A DNA stretch of 50,755 bases, from NCBI RefSeq assembly GCF_000257905.1, contig NZ_AJJL01000034.1, forward strand, positions 1 through 50,755, in the 5' to 3' direction. This DNA comes from Streptococcus mitis SK579. Its GTDB lineage: Bacteria; Bacillota; Bacilli; Lactobacillales; Streptococcaceae. Under the pieces are notes generated by a model, which ran no database searches, was not told the origin of the DNA, and worked only from the letters and a program-made list of their open reading frames with translations. How positions within the stretch are numbered: the stretch's first letter is position 1; each line of letters opens with the position of its first letter. A program made the position numbers and the translations under genes. Shown in pieces: positions 16,216-26,173 of this stretch.

Positions 16216-17382
16216 TTAACGTCCTAATATTTTTTTGAATAACTGAATAGCTTTGTATTTTAAAGGTGATGGATGGTAACGGAAAGTACCCGCTTTGCGT
16301 ACAATATAGCCATTAAAATTTTGTTTAAAACGCAAAACACCATCACTTCCATCAAAAATCCCTTGAATGCCGAGGAAGTTGTATTGATGGATATTTCGTT
16401 GCATTGTCTGCTTCATCGCATGATATTGAAGTAAAAATGGAGCTGAGAACTTCTGATACTCTGCGTACGACCCCCCAAACAAGTAGGTTGCCTCTGTATT
16501 TGTGTAGATTATTAAAGCACAAGCTAGAGCAACATTGCCAGACTCACTATCCAAACTAGTTAGAAAATCTTTTTTCTTTTGCAAGGCTTGGTATTGCTGA
16601 TCAAATCGTTTCGACTTCTTGTCAAGACTAGCCATCTTCACATTTAAAACATCTATAGACTGTTGCGGATTGACTTCAGCAATTAGAAAATCTGCCTTAT
16701 CTCCAAACATATCATACAATTTCATGTAATAATCTAAATTCTTATCCTCAAAACCTTGTCTTTTACCTGTTTCTTCAATAATTTTTTTGAATGTTGGAAT
16801 TTCTTCCCGTTCTGCATTTCGAACAAGAAGATTAAAATCAAAGGCCGACTGAATGTTGCGAATACTATTTTTATTAAAGGATTTTAATAAGGAAGCAGCA
16901 TCATAATCTTGCAAATCTTTGATGTAATGCCAGCTGACTTCTCCACCTGGATAACCTCTTGTCAATCCATCAAATTGATAGCCTAAATCAGTCAAATCTT
17001 GAATAATACTTTTTTTCTCAGCATCTATTGGATTACCTTGGCTATCAAAAGTTTGATAAGTTTCATAAGGTTTTACAAGCAACTCTAATACACCATTTTG
17101 CTTGGCATATTCTTTTAACTCCGCATAAAAAATTGGAAGAGCATCTTGTTGGGTATAAATCGGACCCGAATTGAGCTCCATATGCAGACCACCCAGCATG
17201 GGCAAGCTATAAACCAGAGCTGCAACTTGAATTTCTCCTTCTTGTTTTAAAGCAAGATAAACAATTTGAGCCCCTCTTTTTTCTAGCAAATCCCCCATCT
17301 GAACAGATTGCATAAAGGAACGAGAAGAAACCTGATCAGAATAAGTCTGAAACTCTTCTTTCGTGAGTGTTGTTAGTGCCAT
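16216..17382 (-). CDS. murN: MurN-like tRNA-dependent peptidoglycan branching transferase
   Basis: FemABX-family enzyme adding the second residue (Ala, from Ala-tRNA) of the dipeptide branch on lipid II, after MurM. The 388 residues contain two GNAT-like subdomains, with FMQSVQMGDLL at the start and a coiled-coil insertion around residues 225-270 (MASLDKKSKRFDQQYQALQKKK). The segment QYNFLGIQGIFDGSDGVLRFKQNFNG near the end is typical of the family. It starts 4 bases after murM. Pneumococcal MurN is about 410 residues as I recall, so this allele is shorter and may be mosaic. Confidence 0.88.
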   Translation of the reverse strand: MALTTLTKEEFQTYSDQVSSRSFMQSVQMGDLLEKRGAQIVYLALKQEGEIQVAALVYSLPMLGGLHMELNSGPIYTQQDALPIFYAELKEYAKQNGVLELLVKPYETYQTFDSQGNPIDAEKKSIIQDLTDLGYQFDGLTRGYPGGEVSWHYIKDLQDYDAASLLKSFNKNSIRNIQSAFDFNLLVRNAEREEIPTFKKIIEETGKRQGFEDKNLDYYMKLYDMFGDKADFLIAEVNPQQSIDVLNVKMASLDKKSKRFDQQYQALQKKKDFLTSLDSESGNVALACALIIYTNTEATYLFGGSYAEYQKFSAPFLLQYHAMKQTMQRNIHQYNFLGIQGIFDGSDGVLRFKQNFNGYIVRKAGTFRYHPSPLKYKAIQLFKKILGR

Positions 17383-17386
17383 ATAC

Positions 17387-18607
17387 TTACTTTCTATGTT
17401 TTTTTCTTAATGTTTTACGGAAATCAAGAGCAAGTCTTAACAGAGGATAGAGAGGATGGGTAGACATTGTAAATTCACCCAAGTATTCTTCAATCGTTGG
17501 ATTAAAATTAGCTTTAAAACGATAGAGTCCACCATCTAAAGCATTCTCGACACCTCCTAAATTTTGCCACACCATACCTCGCTCAAAGGCATAGCGAGCC
17601 GTTTCATACCAAGTTAAAATAGGGGCTTTATATCGTTTAAAATCTTCATCCATTCCTGCATATAGATTGACAGAAGTTTGTCCGAATTCTAAAGTCAAGG
17701 TAGCCGCTAAGGGAACTCTTGCTTGACCTGCATCCATATATTCCTGCAGGAAAGTCAATTCCTCTAACAAACGTTCTTTTTCCTTCTTCTGCGCTTCTAC
17801 TTTTGAAGTTCGAGTCGACTCAGTAAAGGTCTCTTCCAAGGCTCTGTTTTTCGCTAACTGTTCTTCTAATTCTTGCGAACGTTTAGAGACATCCAAGGTT
17901 GCCAAGGTGATGTAGGACTTGTCCTTAAAATTATCTAACAACTTTTTATAATAGGCTTCATTTCTTAAATGAATATCTTTTCGTTTCTCGGTTTTTTTCA
18001 TCAACTCCGAAAACGAATCTAATAGTTCCAGTCCACCATATTGAACCTCAAGCCCTTTGTTTCGAGCTGTTCGAATAGCCTGTTTTGTAGACTTAGAAAG
18101 TTTATCTTCTTCAAAATTTTCCTTGTATATTTTCGCCTGAATACGAGGTTGAATGGTATCATCCATCTCGGCTGTCTGCCCAGACCATTTCACTCCTAGT
18201 TGCCCTAAAGTCTCAACAAGAGCAAGATTTTCAGGATATTCTGTTTTATCTTGATTGACCAAATGTTGAGATAGACAAATACTTGGGTCAAAAGTCACAA
18301 AGATAGCTTTCTTACTGCGAGCATAAGACTTAATAGACTGTAGGACAAACTTTAAAACTTCTGTATCTCTGTAATCCAAAATGGGACCTCTTGGAATATA
18401 AAACATTTTATACCCCAAAGGCAGAGACTTTATGAGAATACTAGCCACAGCCAGTAATTTTTCCCCTTCATAAACCCCAAGTCTCTCATGATTCCAATCA
18501 GATTTCACTTTTTCCCAAGCACTACTTTGTAATACATTGGCTAATTCATGCTCTTTGACAAACTGATCATATTCTAATGTGGGAATGCCAATTTGATAAC
18601 GGTACAT
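17387..18607 (-). CDS. murM: MurM tRNA-dependent peptidoglycan branching transferase
   Basis: Adds the first residue (Ser or Ala, from charged tRNA) to the lysine of lipid II, creating branched muropeptides; needed for high-level penicillin resistance in pneumococci. The 406-residue length equals pneumococcal MurM. It has the FemABX layout: an N-terminal GNAT domain (VLQSSAWEKVKSDW, YIPRGPILDY), a coiled-coil arm (residues about 245-285) and the C-terminal YAGMDEDFKRYKAPILTWYETARYAFERG and LGGVENALDGGLYRFKANFNP. The ribosome site GGAGG is strong. It is first of the murM-murN pair. Confidence 0.93.
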   Translation of the reverse strand: MYRYQIGIPTLEYDQFVKEHELANVLQSSAWEKVKSDWNHERLGVYEGEKLLAVASILIKSLPLGYKMFYIPRGPILDYRDTEVLKFVLQSIKSYARSKKAIFVTFDPSICLSQHLVNQDKTEYPENLALVETLGQLGVKWSGQTAEMDDTIQPRIQAKIYKENFEEDKLSKSTKQAIRTARNKGLEVQYGGLELLDSFSELMKKTEKRKDIHLRNEAYYKKLLDNFKDKSYITLATLDVSKRSQELEEQLAKNRALEETFTESTRTSKVEAQKKEKERLLEELTFLQEYMDAGQARVPLAATLTLEFGQTSVNLYAGMDEDFKRYKAPILTWYETARYAFERGMVWQNLGGVENALDGGLYRFKANFNPTIEEYLGEFTMSTHPLYPLLRLALDFRKTLRKKHRK

Positions 18608-18715
18608 TTCCTACTCTCTCCTCCAGTATTTTATTACTATTCTACTACTTTCGTTTGAAAAGTCTAGTGAAAACATATTTTATTTTAGTCCTACTACCCT
18701 ACGCTAAAGTTCAAA

Positions 18716-19504
<789 letters not shown>

Positions 19505-19518
19505 CTATTTTCCGATAA

Positions 19519-19540
19519 GAAAAAGCCGAAATTCGACTTT
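19519..19540 (-). terminator. Probable rnjB terminator
   Basis: On the minus strand AAAGTCGAA and TTCGGCTTT form an imperfect stem followed by TTC, between the rnjB stop and the estA start. The T tract is short, so read-through into estA is likely. Confidence 0.55.
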
Positions 19541-19560
19541 CCCTCTGTTTATTTCAACGA

Positions 19561-21222
19561 TTATTTTGCTTCCATGACTACTGGTAGAACTGCTGGACGA
19601 CGCTTAGTTTGATCAAAAAGATACTTGGTCAGAGTATCCCGAACCTTCCCTTTAAGATCTGCCCAGTCAAAGTCTTCTCCTTGAAGATAGTCTTCTACCG
19701 TTTGGTTAATCAATTCTGAACTTTCACGGAGAATATCGCGACTCTTCTTGAGATAAACAAATCCACGCGTATGAACACGAGCCTTGGCCACAATTTTCTT
19801 CTCACGACGGTTAACGGTAATTGCTACGATGAAAATACCATCCTCTGACAAGACCTTACGGTCACGAAGAACCACATTTCCAACATCACCAATAGCATTC
19901 CCATCAATCAAGACATCCCCTGCCGAAACTGCTCCAGCTGGGACAAAGTCTCCATTCTCATAAGCCATGCTGGTTCCCTTTTTAGGGATGAAAATGCGTT
20001 CTGGCAACATACCTACTGCCATAGCAGCCTTAGCATGGGCATCCAACTCACGGTATTCTCCTTGAATTGGGAAGAGATACTTGGGTTGCAAGAGGTTGAT
20101 CATCAACTGCAAATCACGCGCATTTCCGTGCCCTGACACACGCAAGCTTTGAGTGATCAGTTTGACAACTCCACCAGCTTGGTAAATCATGTTTTCCACA
20201 CGCGCCATGACTGCTTCTTTAGCGATAGACGGAGTGGTTACGATATAGACTAGGTCACCGTCCTTGATTTCCACATAACGGTGGCGACCAATCGACATCT
20301 TACGAAGACCGTTGATAGGCTCACCCATACGACCTGTCTCAAGGATAATCAACTCATGGTCTTCAAAGCGAGACATATCTTTAGGCTTAATCAAAAGACT
20401 CTCATTAGCTAGAGATAATTTCTTGAGGCGAATCGCAGTGCGGACGATATTTTCAATATCAAATCCTGTCAAGACCACACGACGGCCTGTTGCATCCGCA
20501 GCGTCAAATACCTGTTGAATACGAGAGAGGTTGCTGGCTACCGCCGCAACAATGATACGTCCCTCCCAGTCCGCAATGGTTTGAGTGATTTCATCCCCAA
20601 CTTCACTTTCACTAGCCACTTGAACATTGCTATCTGCATTGGCTGAATCACTGAGCAGAGCTAGAACTCCGTCACGACCGATTTCTGCCAAACGAGCAAA
20701 GTCTGTCGCATAAGATTCACTAGCTGTCTGGTCAAATTTGAAGTCTCCTGTGTAAACGATGCTGCCCTCAGCCGTCTTCAAGACCACACCCAGACTCTCT
20801 GGGATAGAGTGGGTCGTACGGAAGAAGGACACCACAGTCCCTCCAAAATCAATCTCCGTATTCTCATCAATGACATGGAAATCATTGAATTTCTTAACCG
20901 CATCATTTCCTTTAACAAAGAGTTTGGCCAACTCAATGGTCAACTCAGACCCAAATACAGGTACCTTGGCTTCAGCCAAGAGATAAGGCAGTGCACCAAT
21001 GGCATCCGCATGCCCGTGGGTCAAGAAGACACCTGCGATACGGTCGCTATTTTCAAAAAGGTAGTCCATATTTGGAATAACGACATCCACCCCTAGTTGT
21101 TCATTTTCAGGGTATTTTAGACCTGCATCCAAAACGAAAATAGATCCATCGATTTCAGCGATATACATATTTTTCCCGTTTTCACGTACACCACCAAGTG
21201 TTGTTAAACTGATATTACTCAT
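19561..21222 (-). CDS. rnjB: Ribonuclease J2 (degenerate active site)
   Basis: A 553-residue beta-CASP metallo-beta-lactamase RNase, partner of RNase J1 in 5'-end-dependent RNA decay. The metal motif reads HGHADA at residues 69-74 instead of HxHxDH: the last His is Ala74. A later motif is RVSGHGN rather than the canonical HVSGHA. These changes identify the J2 paralogue, known for weak nuclease activity and complex formation with J1. The beta-CASP domain (residues about 220-350) and the C-terminal dimerisation domain are intact. A -10 (TATAAT, 21251-21256) and a strong GGAGG precede it; a BOX element lies farther upstream. Confidence 0.92.
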   Translation of the reverse strand: MSNISLTTLGGVRENGKNMYIAEIDGSIFVLDAGLKYPENEQLGVDVVIPNMDYLFENSDRIAGVFLTHGHADAIGALPYLLAEAKVPVFGSELTIELAKLFVKGNDAVKKFNDFHVIDENTEIDFGGTVVSFFRTTHSIPESLGVVLKTAEGSIVYTGDFKFDQTASESYATDFARLAEIGRDGVLALLSDSANADSNVQVASESEVGDEITQTIADWEGRIIVAAVASNLSRIQQVFDAADATGRRVVLTGFDIENIVRTAIRLKKLSLANESLLIKPKDMSRFEDHELIILETGRMGEPINGLRKMSIGRHRYVEIKDGDLVYIVTTPSIAKEAVMARVENMIYQAGGVVKLITQSLRVSGHGNARDLQLMINLLQPKYLFPIQGEYRELDAHAKAAMAVGMLPERIFIPKKGTSMAYENGDFVPAGAVSAGDVLIDGNAIGDVGNVVLRDRKVLSEDGIFIVAITVNRREKKIVAKARVHTRGFVYLKKSRDILRESSELINQTVEDYLQGEDFDWADLKGKVRDTLTKYLFDQTKRRPAVLPVVMEAK

Positions 21223-21250
21223 TTTTCCTCCGAAAGCTTAGTTTATCTTG

Positions 21251-21279
21251 ATTATAGGGTTGCTTGCCCTTTTATTCTA
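21251..21279 (-). promoter_or_regulatory. Possible rnjB promoter
   Basis: On the minus strand, TATAAT (21251-21256) is preceded at 17 bases by TTAGAA (21274-21279), a poor -35. It lies about 30 bases upstream of the rnjB start. Confidence 0.4.
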
Positions 21280-21295
21280 AAAGCACTATTACTTT

Positions 21296-21412
21296 TATAC
21301 TCTTCGAAAATCAGATTCAAACCACGTCATCTTCCATCTGCAACCTCAAAACAGTGTTTTGAGCAACCTGCAGCTAACTTCCTAGTTTGCTTTCTGATTT
21401 TCATTGAGTATT
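21296..21412 (+). repeat. Short BOX element (boxA-boxC type)
   Basis: A 117-base BOX repeat begins TATACTCTTCGAAAATC and ends GATTTTCATTGAGTATTA, with boxC hallmarks GCAACCTGCAGCTA and CCTAGTTTGC. Its ends pair over ten bases (GAAAATCAGA / TCTGATTTTC), and an inner CTCAAAAC/GTTTTGAG hairpin is perfect. It is shorter than the copy at 2603-2752 because the boxA core and most of boxB are missing. It lies between recJ (with its terminator) and rnjB. Confidence 0.87.
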
Positions 21413-21476
21413 AGCCGAATCTTTTCCTACTATTATACCATTTTTTTGATGATTTTCAAAATGAAGATTTGTTTTC

Positions 21477-21503
21477 AAAAAAGAGCTGGTTGCCCAACTC
21501 TTT
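21477..21503 (-). terminator. recJ terminator
   Basis: On the minus strand AAAGAGTTGG (21494-21503) pairs with CCAGCTCTTT, followed by a further T run. It lies just after the recJ stop codon. Confidence 0.82.
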
Positions 21504-21511
21504 CCTAGCTT

Positions 21512-23746
21512 CTATTCTTTTTCCATCAAAAAGTCATAGATTTCTTGCACCGTACCCAGCGCCATCATTTCTTGGTCTTTAACGGTTTGTTTGAGGTTCT
21601 GGTAAATCTGACTTTCTCCGATTTCTCGCTTCGGCGCTTCTTTATTGACTGTCATCACACCATCTTTGATCGTCACAAAGTCCAACTCTTCAAATACTTG
21701 AATCATCTTAACTAGCAAGATTTGTTGAATATTAAGATAAGTAGCCAAATCCTTCAGCTTGTAGCGAATATCAAACTCTGGAAACTGGTAAATAGTCTTG
21801 TACAATTTTGAAAACTGCTCTCTAGTCCCATAACCTGTCAGATAATAGGCCTTGTCAATGTCATTTTTGAAATAGACAGCAGAGAAATTCTGTTCCTGAA
21901 AAATGGTCTTCAGCTGAGTAATATCTTCAGGAATAGTTTTTACGACAACAACTTCACTAGTCGCTATATCTGGCAGTTCTCCAGCAAAATCCAAGACTGG
22001 AACCCCTTCTGGCAAGACTACATTTTTCCCACGGATGTTAAAAAGTTGAACACCCTCCACACGTGCATCCACCATCATCAACTGCAGGGCAGTTTGGCCA
22101 TTCCATTGGTTGACAGACAATTTGACTGCCAGCTCTAGATTCTTGGTTTGAGAAAACTCTGTCGCCCATCTGCCTTGGCCAAAGGCTACCACTTCAAAAC
22201 TCGCCTCACCTTTGGAAATTTTCAGTTTGAGATGAGCATTGCCTGCCCCCATAGTACGGGCACTTTCGACCTGAAAATCCTTGATATAAAAGACAGGTTT
22301 CTGATTGTCCATGCCAAAAGGTGCCAATCGCTCAAAGTTCTTGACTGTTTCAAGACTCAAAGTCTCCAAATCCAACTCTTCATCTAGGTTTAACTTATTC
22401 TTGCCAGTAGCATCTGCACCTTTTTCACGGACATAATCTTCCAAAACCTGAGATAAATCTGAGAGTTTCTCCACTTCCAGAGTCATCCCAGCTGCACCAG
22501 CATGGCCACCAAAGGCGATGAAGAGGTCTCGATGAGGATCCAGAGCCTCAAAAATATCCACTGCTTCCACACTACGAGCACTACCCTTGGCACGACCATC
22601 TTCTATATTAAGAACGATGACTGTCTGTCCTAGTTCTTCCAACAAACGACCAGCCACGATTCCTAGAACTCCAGGATTCCAGCCTTCCTTAGCCAAGACC
22701 TGGACCTTCTTCTCAGGGTCCACCATGGTCTTAGCTTCTTCATAGATAGACTGGACGATTTCCTTGCGCTCTTCGTTTTTCTGATGAATCATGAGAGCAA
22801 TCTCATGCGCTTCCTCATCATCAAATCCTGTCAGTAAATCAATAGCGGGATTGGGATCATCTAGACGTCCCAAGGCATTCAAACGAGGGGCAATCTGGAA
22901 ACCAACCGTTTCTTCTGTCACTTCGTTGGCGGCAATCCCAGCCATATCCAGCATTTCTTGTAGACCAATACGCTGAGTATGTCCCAACATTTCCAGACCA
23001 TACTGAACCAAGATACGGTTCTCATCTGTCAAACTAACCATATCAGCAATGGTACCAATAGCAACCAAATCAAGCAATTCCACTTGTACTTCTTCTAAAA
23101 GGGCACAAGCCAGCTTGAAAGCAACTCCACAACCAGCCAAATATTTGAAAGGATAATCCGCATCCGGATGTTCAGGATGGACAATAGCATAGGCATCTGG
23201 TAAGGTTTCAGGCATGGAATGGTGGTCAGTCACAATGACATCCACTCCCATAGACTGGGCCAATTCAATAGCCTCGTGACCCGCAACCCCATTATCCACC
23301 GTCACAATCAAGGAAATTCCTTCTTGCTCGATAAAATATTTGTAAACACTGGCATTAGGTCCATAACCGTCGGTAAAACGATTTGGCAAGTAAACACGGC
23401 ACTCAGCACCAAGCTGTTCCAAACTTTCCTTAACAATCGAAGCCGAAGTCATGCCATCCGCATCGTAGTCTCCATAGATGAGAATATTTTCCCCTTCTTC
23501 AATGGCCTGACGAATACGTTCCACTGCCTTGTCCATATCATGGAGCAGATAAGGGTCATGCAAGTCCTCCAAGGAAGGTTCTAAAAACTTCTTCAGGCTT
23601 TCTTGGTCCTGAATCCCTCTTTCAAATAATAACCGAGCCACCTCAGGACCCAGTCCAGCCTTCTTGGCTATCTTTGTAAAATCTGCATCTTCAACCTGCG
23701 GGGCAAACTGCCATTCATAAGTAGGTGTTATCAAAAAGACATCCAC
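21512..23746 (-). CDS. recJ: Single-stranded-DNA-specific exonuclease RecJ
   Basis: A 5'-3' single-strand DNA exonuclease for recombination, mismatch and base-excision repair. The 744 residues show the DHH core (LIYGDYDADGMTSAS near 90, VTDHHSMPE near 170), the GCGVAFKLA segment, the DHHA1 part with VLGIVAGRL and GGHAGAAGMTLE, and an OB-fold region after about residue 450. A C-terminal extension past residue 560, typical of Firmicute RecJ, follows. Start: ATG at 23746 with an AAAGAG site. A TTG giving a protein that starts ITPTYEW, five codons in, is an alternative. Confidence 0.95.
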   Translation of the reverse strand: MDVFLITPTYEWQFAPQVEDADFTKIAKKAGLGPEVARLLFERGIQDQESLKKFLEPSLEDLHDPYLLHDMDKAVERIRQAIEEGENILIYGDYDADGMTSASIVKESLEQLGAECRVYLPNRFTDGYGPNASVYKYFIEQEGISLIVTVDNGVAGHEAIELAQSMGVDVIVTDHHSMPETLPDAYAIVHPEHPDADYPFKYLAGCGVAFKLACALLEEVQVELLDLVAIGTIADMVSLTDENRILVQYGLEMLGHTQRIGLQEMLDMAGIAANEVTEETVGFQIAPRLNALGRLDDPNPAIDLLTGFDDEEAHEIALMIHQKNEERKEIVQSIYEEAKTMVDPEKKVQVLAKEGWNPGVLGIVAGRLLEELGQTVIVLNIEDGRAKGSARSVEAVDIFEALDPHRDLFIAFGGHAGAAGMTLEVEKLSDLSQVLEDYVREKGADATGKNKLNLDEELDLETLSLETVKNFERLAPFGMDNQKPVFYIKDFQVESARTMGAGNAHLKLKISKGEASFEVVAFGQGRWATEFSQTKNLELAVKLSVNQWNGQTALQLMMVDARVEGVQLFNIRGKNVVLPEGVPVLDFAGELPDIATSEVVVVKTIPEDITQLKTIFQEQNFSAVYFKNDIDKAYYLTGYGTREQFSKLYKTIYQFPEFDIRYKLKDLATYLNIQQILLVKMIQVFEELDFVTIKDGVMTVNKEAPKREIGESQIYQNLKQTVKDQEMMALGTVQEIYDFLMEKE

Positions 23747-23847
23747 TCTTTCTAAGAATTCTATTGCTTCATTATAACATGATTTAGGCTTTTTCTCTAT
23801 CCAGATTGCTTTCTACAAAAATTTTACTAACTTTTTTCTGATATGAT

Positions 23848-23876
23848 TTGACAAGAAAAATCTTTTGGTGTAGAAT
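23848..23876 (+). promoter_or_regulatory. Promoter of the amino-acid ABC transporter operon
   Basis: A perfect TTGACA (23848-23853) and TAGAAT (23871-23876) are separated by exactly 17 bases. The first gene starts 34 bases after the -10. Confidence 0.85.
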
Positions 23877-23910
23877 CATGTTATAAAATCTAACACAAAG
23901 GAGATTCCTT

Positions 23911-24669
23911 ATGGCTTTAGTAGAATTTGAACACGTTGAAAAATATTACGGAGATTACCATGCACTCCGTGACATCAATCTCCGTTTTGAAAAAGGGCAA
24001 GTCGTTGTCCTACTGGGCCCTTCTGGTTCTGGGAAGTCCACTCTTATCCGCACAATCAATGGTTTGGAGGCTGTTGACAAAGGAAGTCTTCTAGTAAATG
24101 GTCACCAAGTTGCTGGTGCCAGCCAGAAAGATTTGGTGCCTCTTCGCAAAGAAGTCGGCATGGTTTTCCAACATTTTAACCTCTATCCGCATAAAACAGT
24201 GTTAGAAAATGTAACACTTGCACCCATAAAAGTTCTAGGAATTGATAAAAAAGAAGCTGAAAAAACAGCCCAAAAATATCTGGAATTTGTTAATATGTGG
24301 GACAAGAAAGATTCTTATCCAGCCATGCTATCTGGTGGACAAAAGCAACGGATTGCCATCGCACGTGGACTCGCTATGCATCCTGAACTCCTCCTCTTTG
24401 ATGAGCCAACATCTGCCCTAGACCCTGAAACCATCGGCGATGTTCTGGCAGTTATGCAAAAATTAGCCCACGATGGTATGAATATGATTGTCGTGACCCA
24501 TGAAATGGGCTTCGCCCGTGAAGTTGCTGATCGCATTATCTTTATGGCTGACGGCGAAGTTTTAGTAGATACGACCGATGTCGATGACTTTTTCGACAAT
24601 CCAAGCGAACCTCGTGCCCAACAATTCCTCAGCAAAATCATCAACCATGAAAGTGATAAAGTCAAATAA
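23911..24669 (+). CDS. Polar amino acid ABC transporter ATP-binding protein
   Basis: A 252-residue ABC ATPase of the GlnQ/HisP group that powers the importer encoded by the next three genes. Walker A is GPSGSGKST (near residue 38), the Q-loop is MVFQHFNLYPH, the signature is LSGGQKQR, Walker B is LLLFDEPTSALDPE, and the H-loop is VVTHEMGFA. The GlnQ-type insertion LAPIKVLGIDKKEAE is present. It is the first gene of the operon, with a consensus promoter and an AAAGGAG ribosome site. The next gene begins 10 bases after its stop. Confidence 0.95.
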   Translation: MALVEFEHVEKYYGDYHALRDINLRFEKGQVVVLLGPSGSGKSTLIRTINGLEAVDKGSLLVNGHQVAGASQKDLVPLRKEVGMVFQHFNLYPHKTVLENVTLAPIKVLGIDKKEAEKTAQKYLEFVNMWDKKDSYPAMLSGGQKQRIAIARGLAMHPELLLFDEPTSALDPETIGDVLAVMQKLAHDGMNMIVVTHEMGFAREVADRIIFMADGEVLVDTTDVDDFFDNPSEPRAQQFLSKIINHESDKVK

Positions 24670-24679
24670 GGAGGCGCCT

Positions 24680-25474
24680 ATGAAAAAGAAATTCTTTTTA
24701 TCCGCATTATTGATTAGCCTTTTCAGCCTTGCTGCTGCAAAACCAGTCCAGGCTGATACCAGCGTCGCAGATATTCAAAAAAGAGGCGAACTGGTTGTCG
24801 GTGTCAAACAAGATGTTCCCAATTTTGGCTACAAGGATCCCAAGACAGGGACCTATTCTGGTATCGAAACTGACCTGGCCAAGATGGTAGCTGATGAGCT
24901 CAAGGTCAAGGTTCGCTATGTACCTGTTACAGCGCAAACTCGTGGACCCCTTCTAGACAATGAACAGGTCGATATGGATATCGCGACCTTTACCATCACA
25001 GACGAACGCAAAAAACTCTACAACTTCACCAGCCCTTACTACACAGATGCTTCTGGCTTTTTGGTCAATAAGTATGCCAAAATCAAAAGCATTGAGGATC
25101 TAAACGGTAAAACCATCGGAGTTGCCCAAGGTTCCATTACCCAACGTCTGATTACCGAACTAGGTAAAAAGAAAGGTCTGAAGTTTAAATTCGTCGAACT
25201 TGGTTCTTATCCAGAATTGATTACTTCCCTTCATGCTCACCGTATTGATGCCTTTTCCGTTGACCGCTCGATTCTATCTGGCTATATCAGCAAACGCACA
25301 GTACTACTAGATGATAGTTTCAAGCCATCTGACTACGGTATTGTTACCAAGAAATCAAATACAGAGCTAAACAACTATCTTGATAACTTGGTCACTAAAT
25401 GGAGCAAGGATGGTAGTTTACAAAAACTTTATGACCGTTACAAGCTCAAACCATCTAGCCATACTGCAGATTAA
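24680..25474 (+). CDS. Polar amino acid ABC transporter substrate-binding protein
   Basis: A 264-residue family 3 solute-binding protein. The signal peptide runs to about residue 27 (LISLFSLAAAKPVQA), with a signal peptidase I-type site rather than a lipobox, so it would be released or held by the permeases unless modified otherwise. The mature domain has GELVVGVKQDVPNFGY, GIETDLAKMVADEL and the IATFTITDERKKLYNFTSPYY segment. Ligand unknown, probably Glu/Gln/Asp-like given the permease relatives. The ATG at 24680 follows a GGAGG site; a longer frame overlapping the ATPase gene is not credible. Confidence 0.93.
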   Translation: MKKKFFLSALLISLFSLAAAKPVQADTSVADIQKRGELVVGVKQDVPNFGYKDPKTGTYSGIETDLAKMVADELKVKVRYVPVTAQTRGPLLDNEQVDMDIATFTITDERKKLYNFTSPYYTDASGFLVNKYAKIKSIEDLNGKTIGVAQGSITQRLITELGKKKGLKFKFVELGSYPELITSLHAHRIDAFSVDRSILSGYISKRTVLLDDSFKPSDYGIVTKKSNTELNNYLDNLVTKWSKDGSLQKLYDRYKLKPSSHTAD

Positions 25475-25486
25475 GGAGGACACCCT

Positions 25487-26164
25487 ATGACTGATTTATC
25501 ATCTTGGACAGCCTATTTTCAGGATTTTGGCCAATTTTTCAATGGTTTCCTCTTCACCCTTGCCCTAGCGATTGGGTCCTTTATCCTCGCCATGGTTTTG
25601 GGCATCTTCTTTGGAGCTATGTCAACCAGCAAACGTCCAATTTTGCGCATTTTGGCTCGCATCTTTGTCGAATTTTACCAAAACACTCCCCTCTTGGTGC
25701 AGTTTGTTATCGTTTTTTATGGCCTACCTCTTATCAGTGACCATATCATCATGATTCCGATTTATTGGACGGCTGTTCTCTGCGTGGGTCTCTATCACGG
25801 TGCCTACATCGCTGAGGTGATTCGCTCAGGGATTCAGTCTATTCCTAGCGGTCAAATGGAGGCAGCCTTGTCACAAGGTTTTACTTATATCAGTGCTATG
25901 CGCTTGATTATCTTGCCTCAGGCCTTTCGTATCATTCTCCCTCCTTTGACCAACCAAATCGTCAACCTCATCAAGAACACCTCAACAGTCGCTATCATCT
26001 CTGGAGTAGATTTGATGTTTGTGACCAAGTCTTGGTCAGCTCTCAACGGAAATTACATCCCTGCATTTTTAGGCGCTGCACTGCTCTACTTTGCTTTATG
26101 CTTCCCTGTCGCCCAGTTTGGTCGCAAGATGGAGCAAGCCAACAAAAAAGCCTATTCACTTTAG
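25487..26164 (+). CDS. Amino acid ABC transporter permease
   Basis: A 225-residue inner-membrane permease of the His/Glu/Gln/Arg group, with five or so hydrophobic segments. The EAA loop is visible as MEAALSQGFTYISAMRLIILPQAFR, which contacts the ATPase, and FYQNTPLLVQFVIVFYGLP is typical of the family's second helix. It starts 12 bases after the binding-protein gene with a GGAGG site. It forms a heterodimer with the next permease. Confidence 0.93.
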   Translation: MTDLSSWTAYFQDFGQFFNGFLFTLALAIGSFILAMVLGIFFGAMSTSKRPILRILARIFVEFYQNTPLLVQFVIVFYGLPLISDHIIMIPIYWTAVLCVGLYHGAYIAEVIRSGIQSIPSGQMEAALSQGFTYISAMRLIILPQAFRIILPPLTNQIVNLIKNTSTVAIISGVDLMFVTKSWSALNGNYIPAFLGAALLYFALCFPVAQFGRKMEQANKKAYSL

Positions 26165-26173
26165 GAGGTTACT

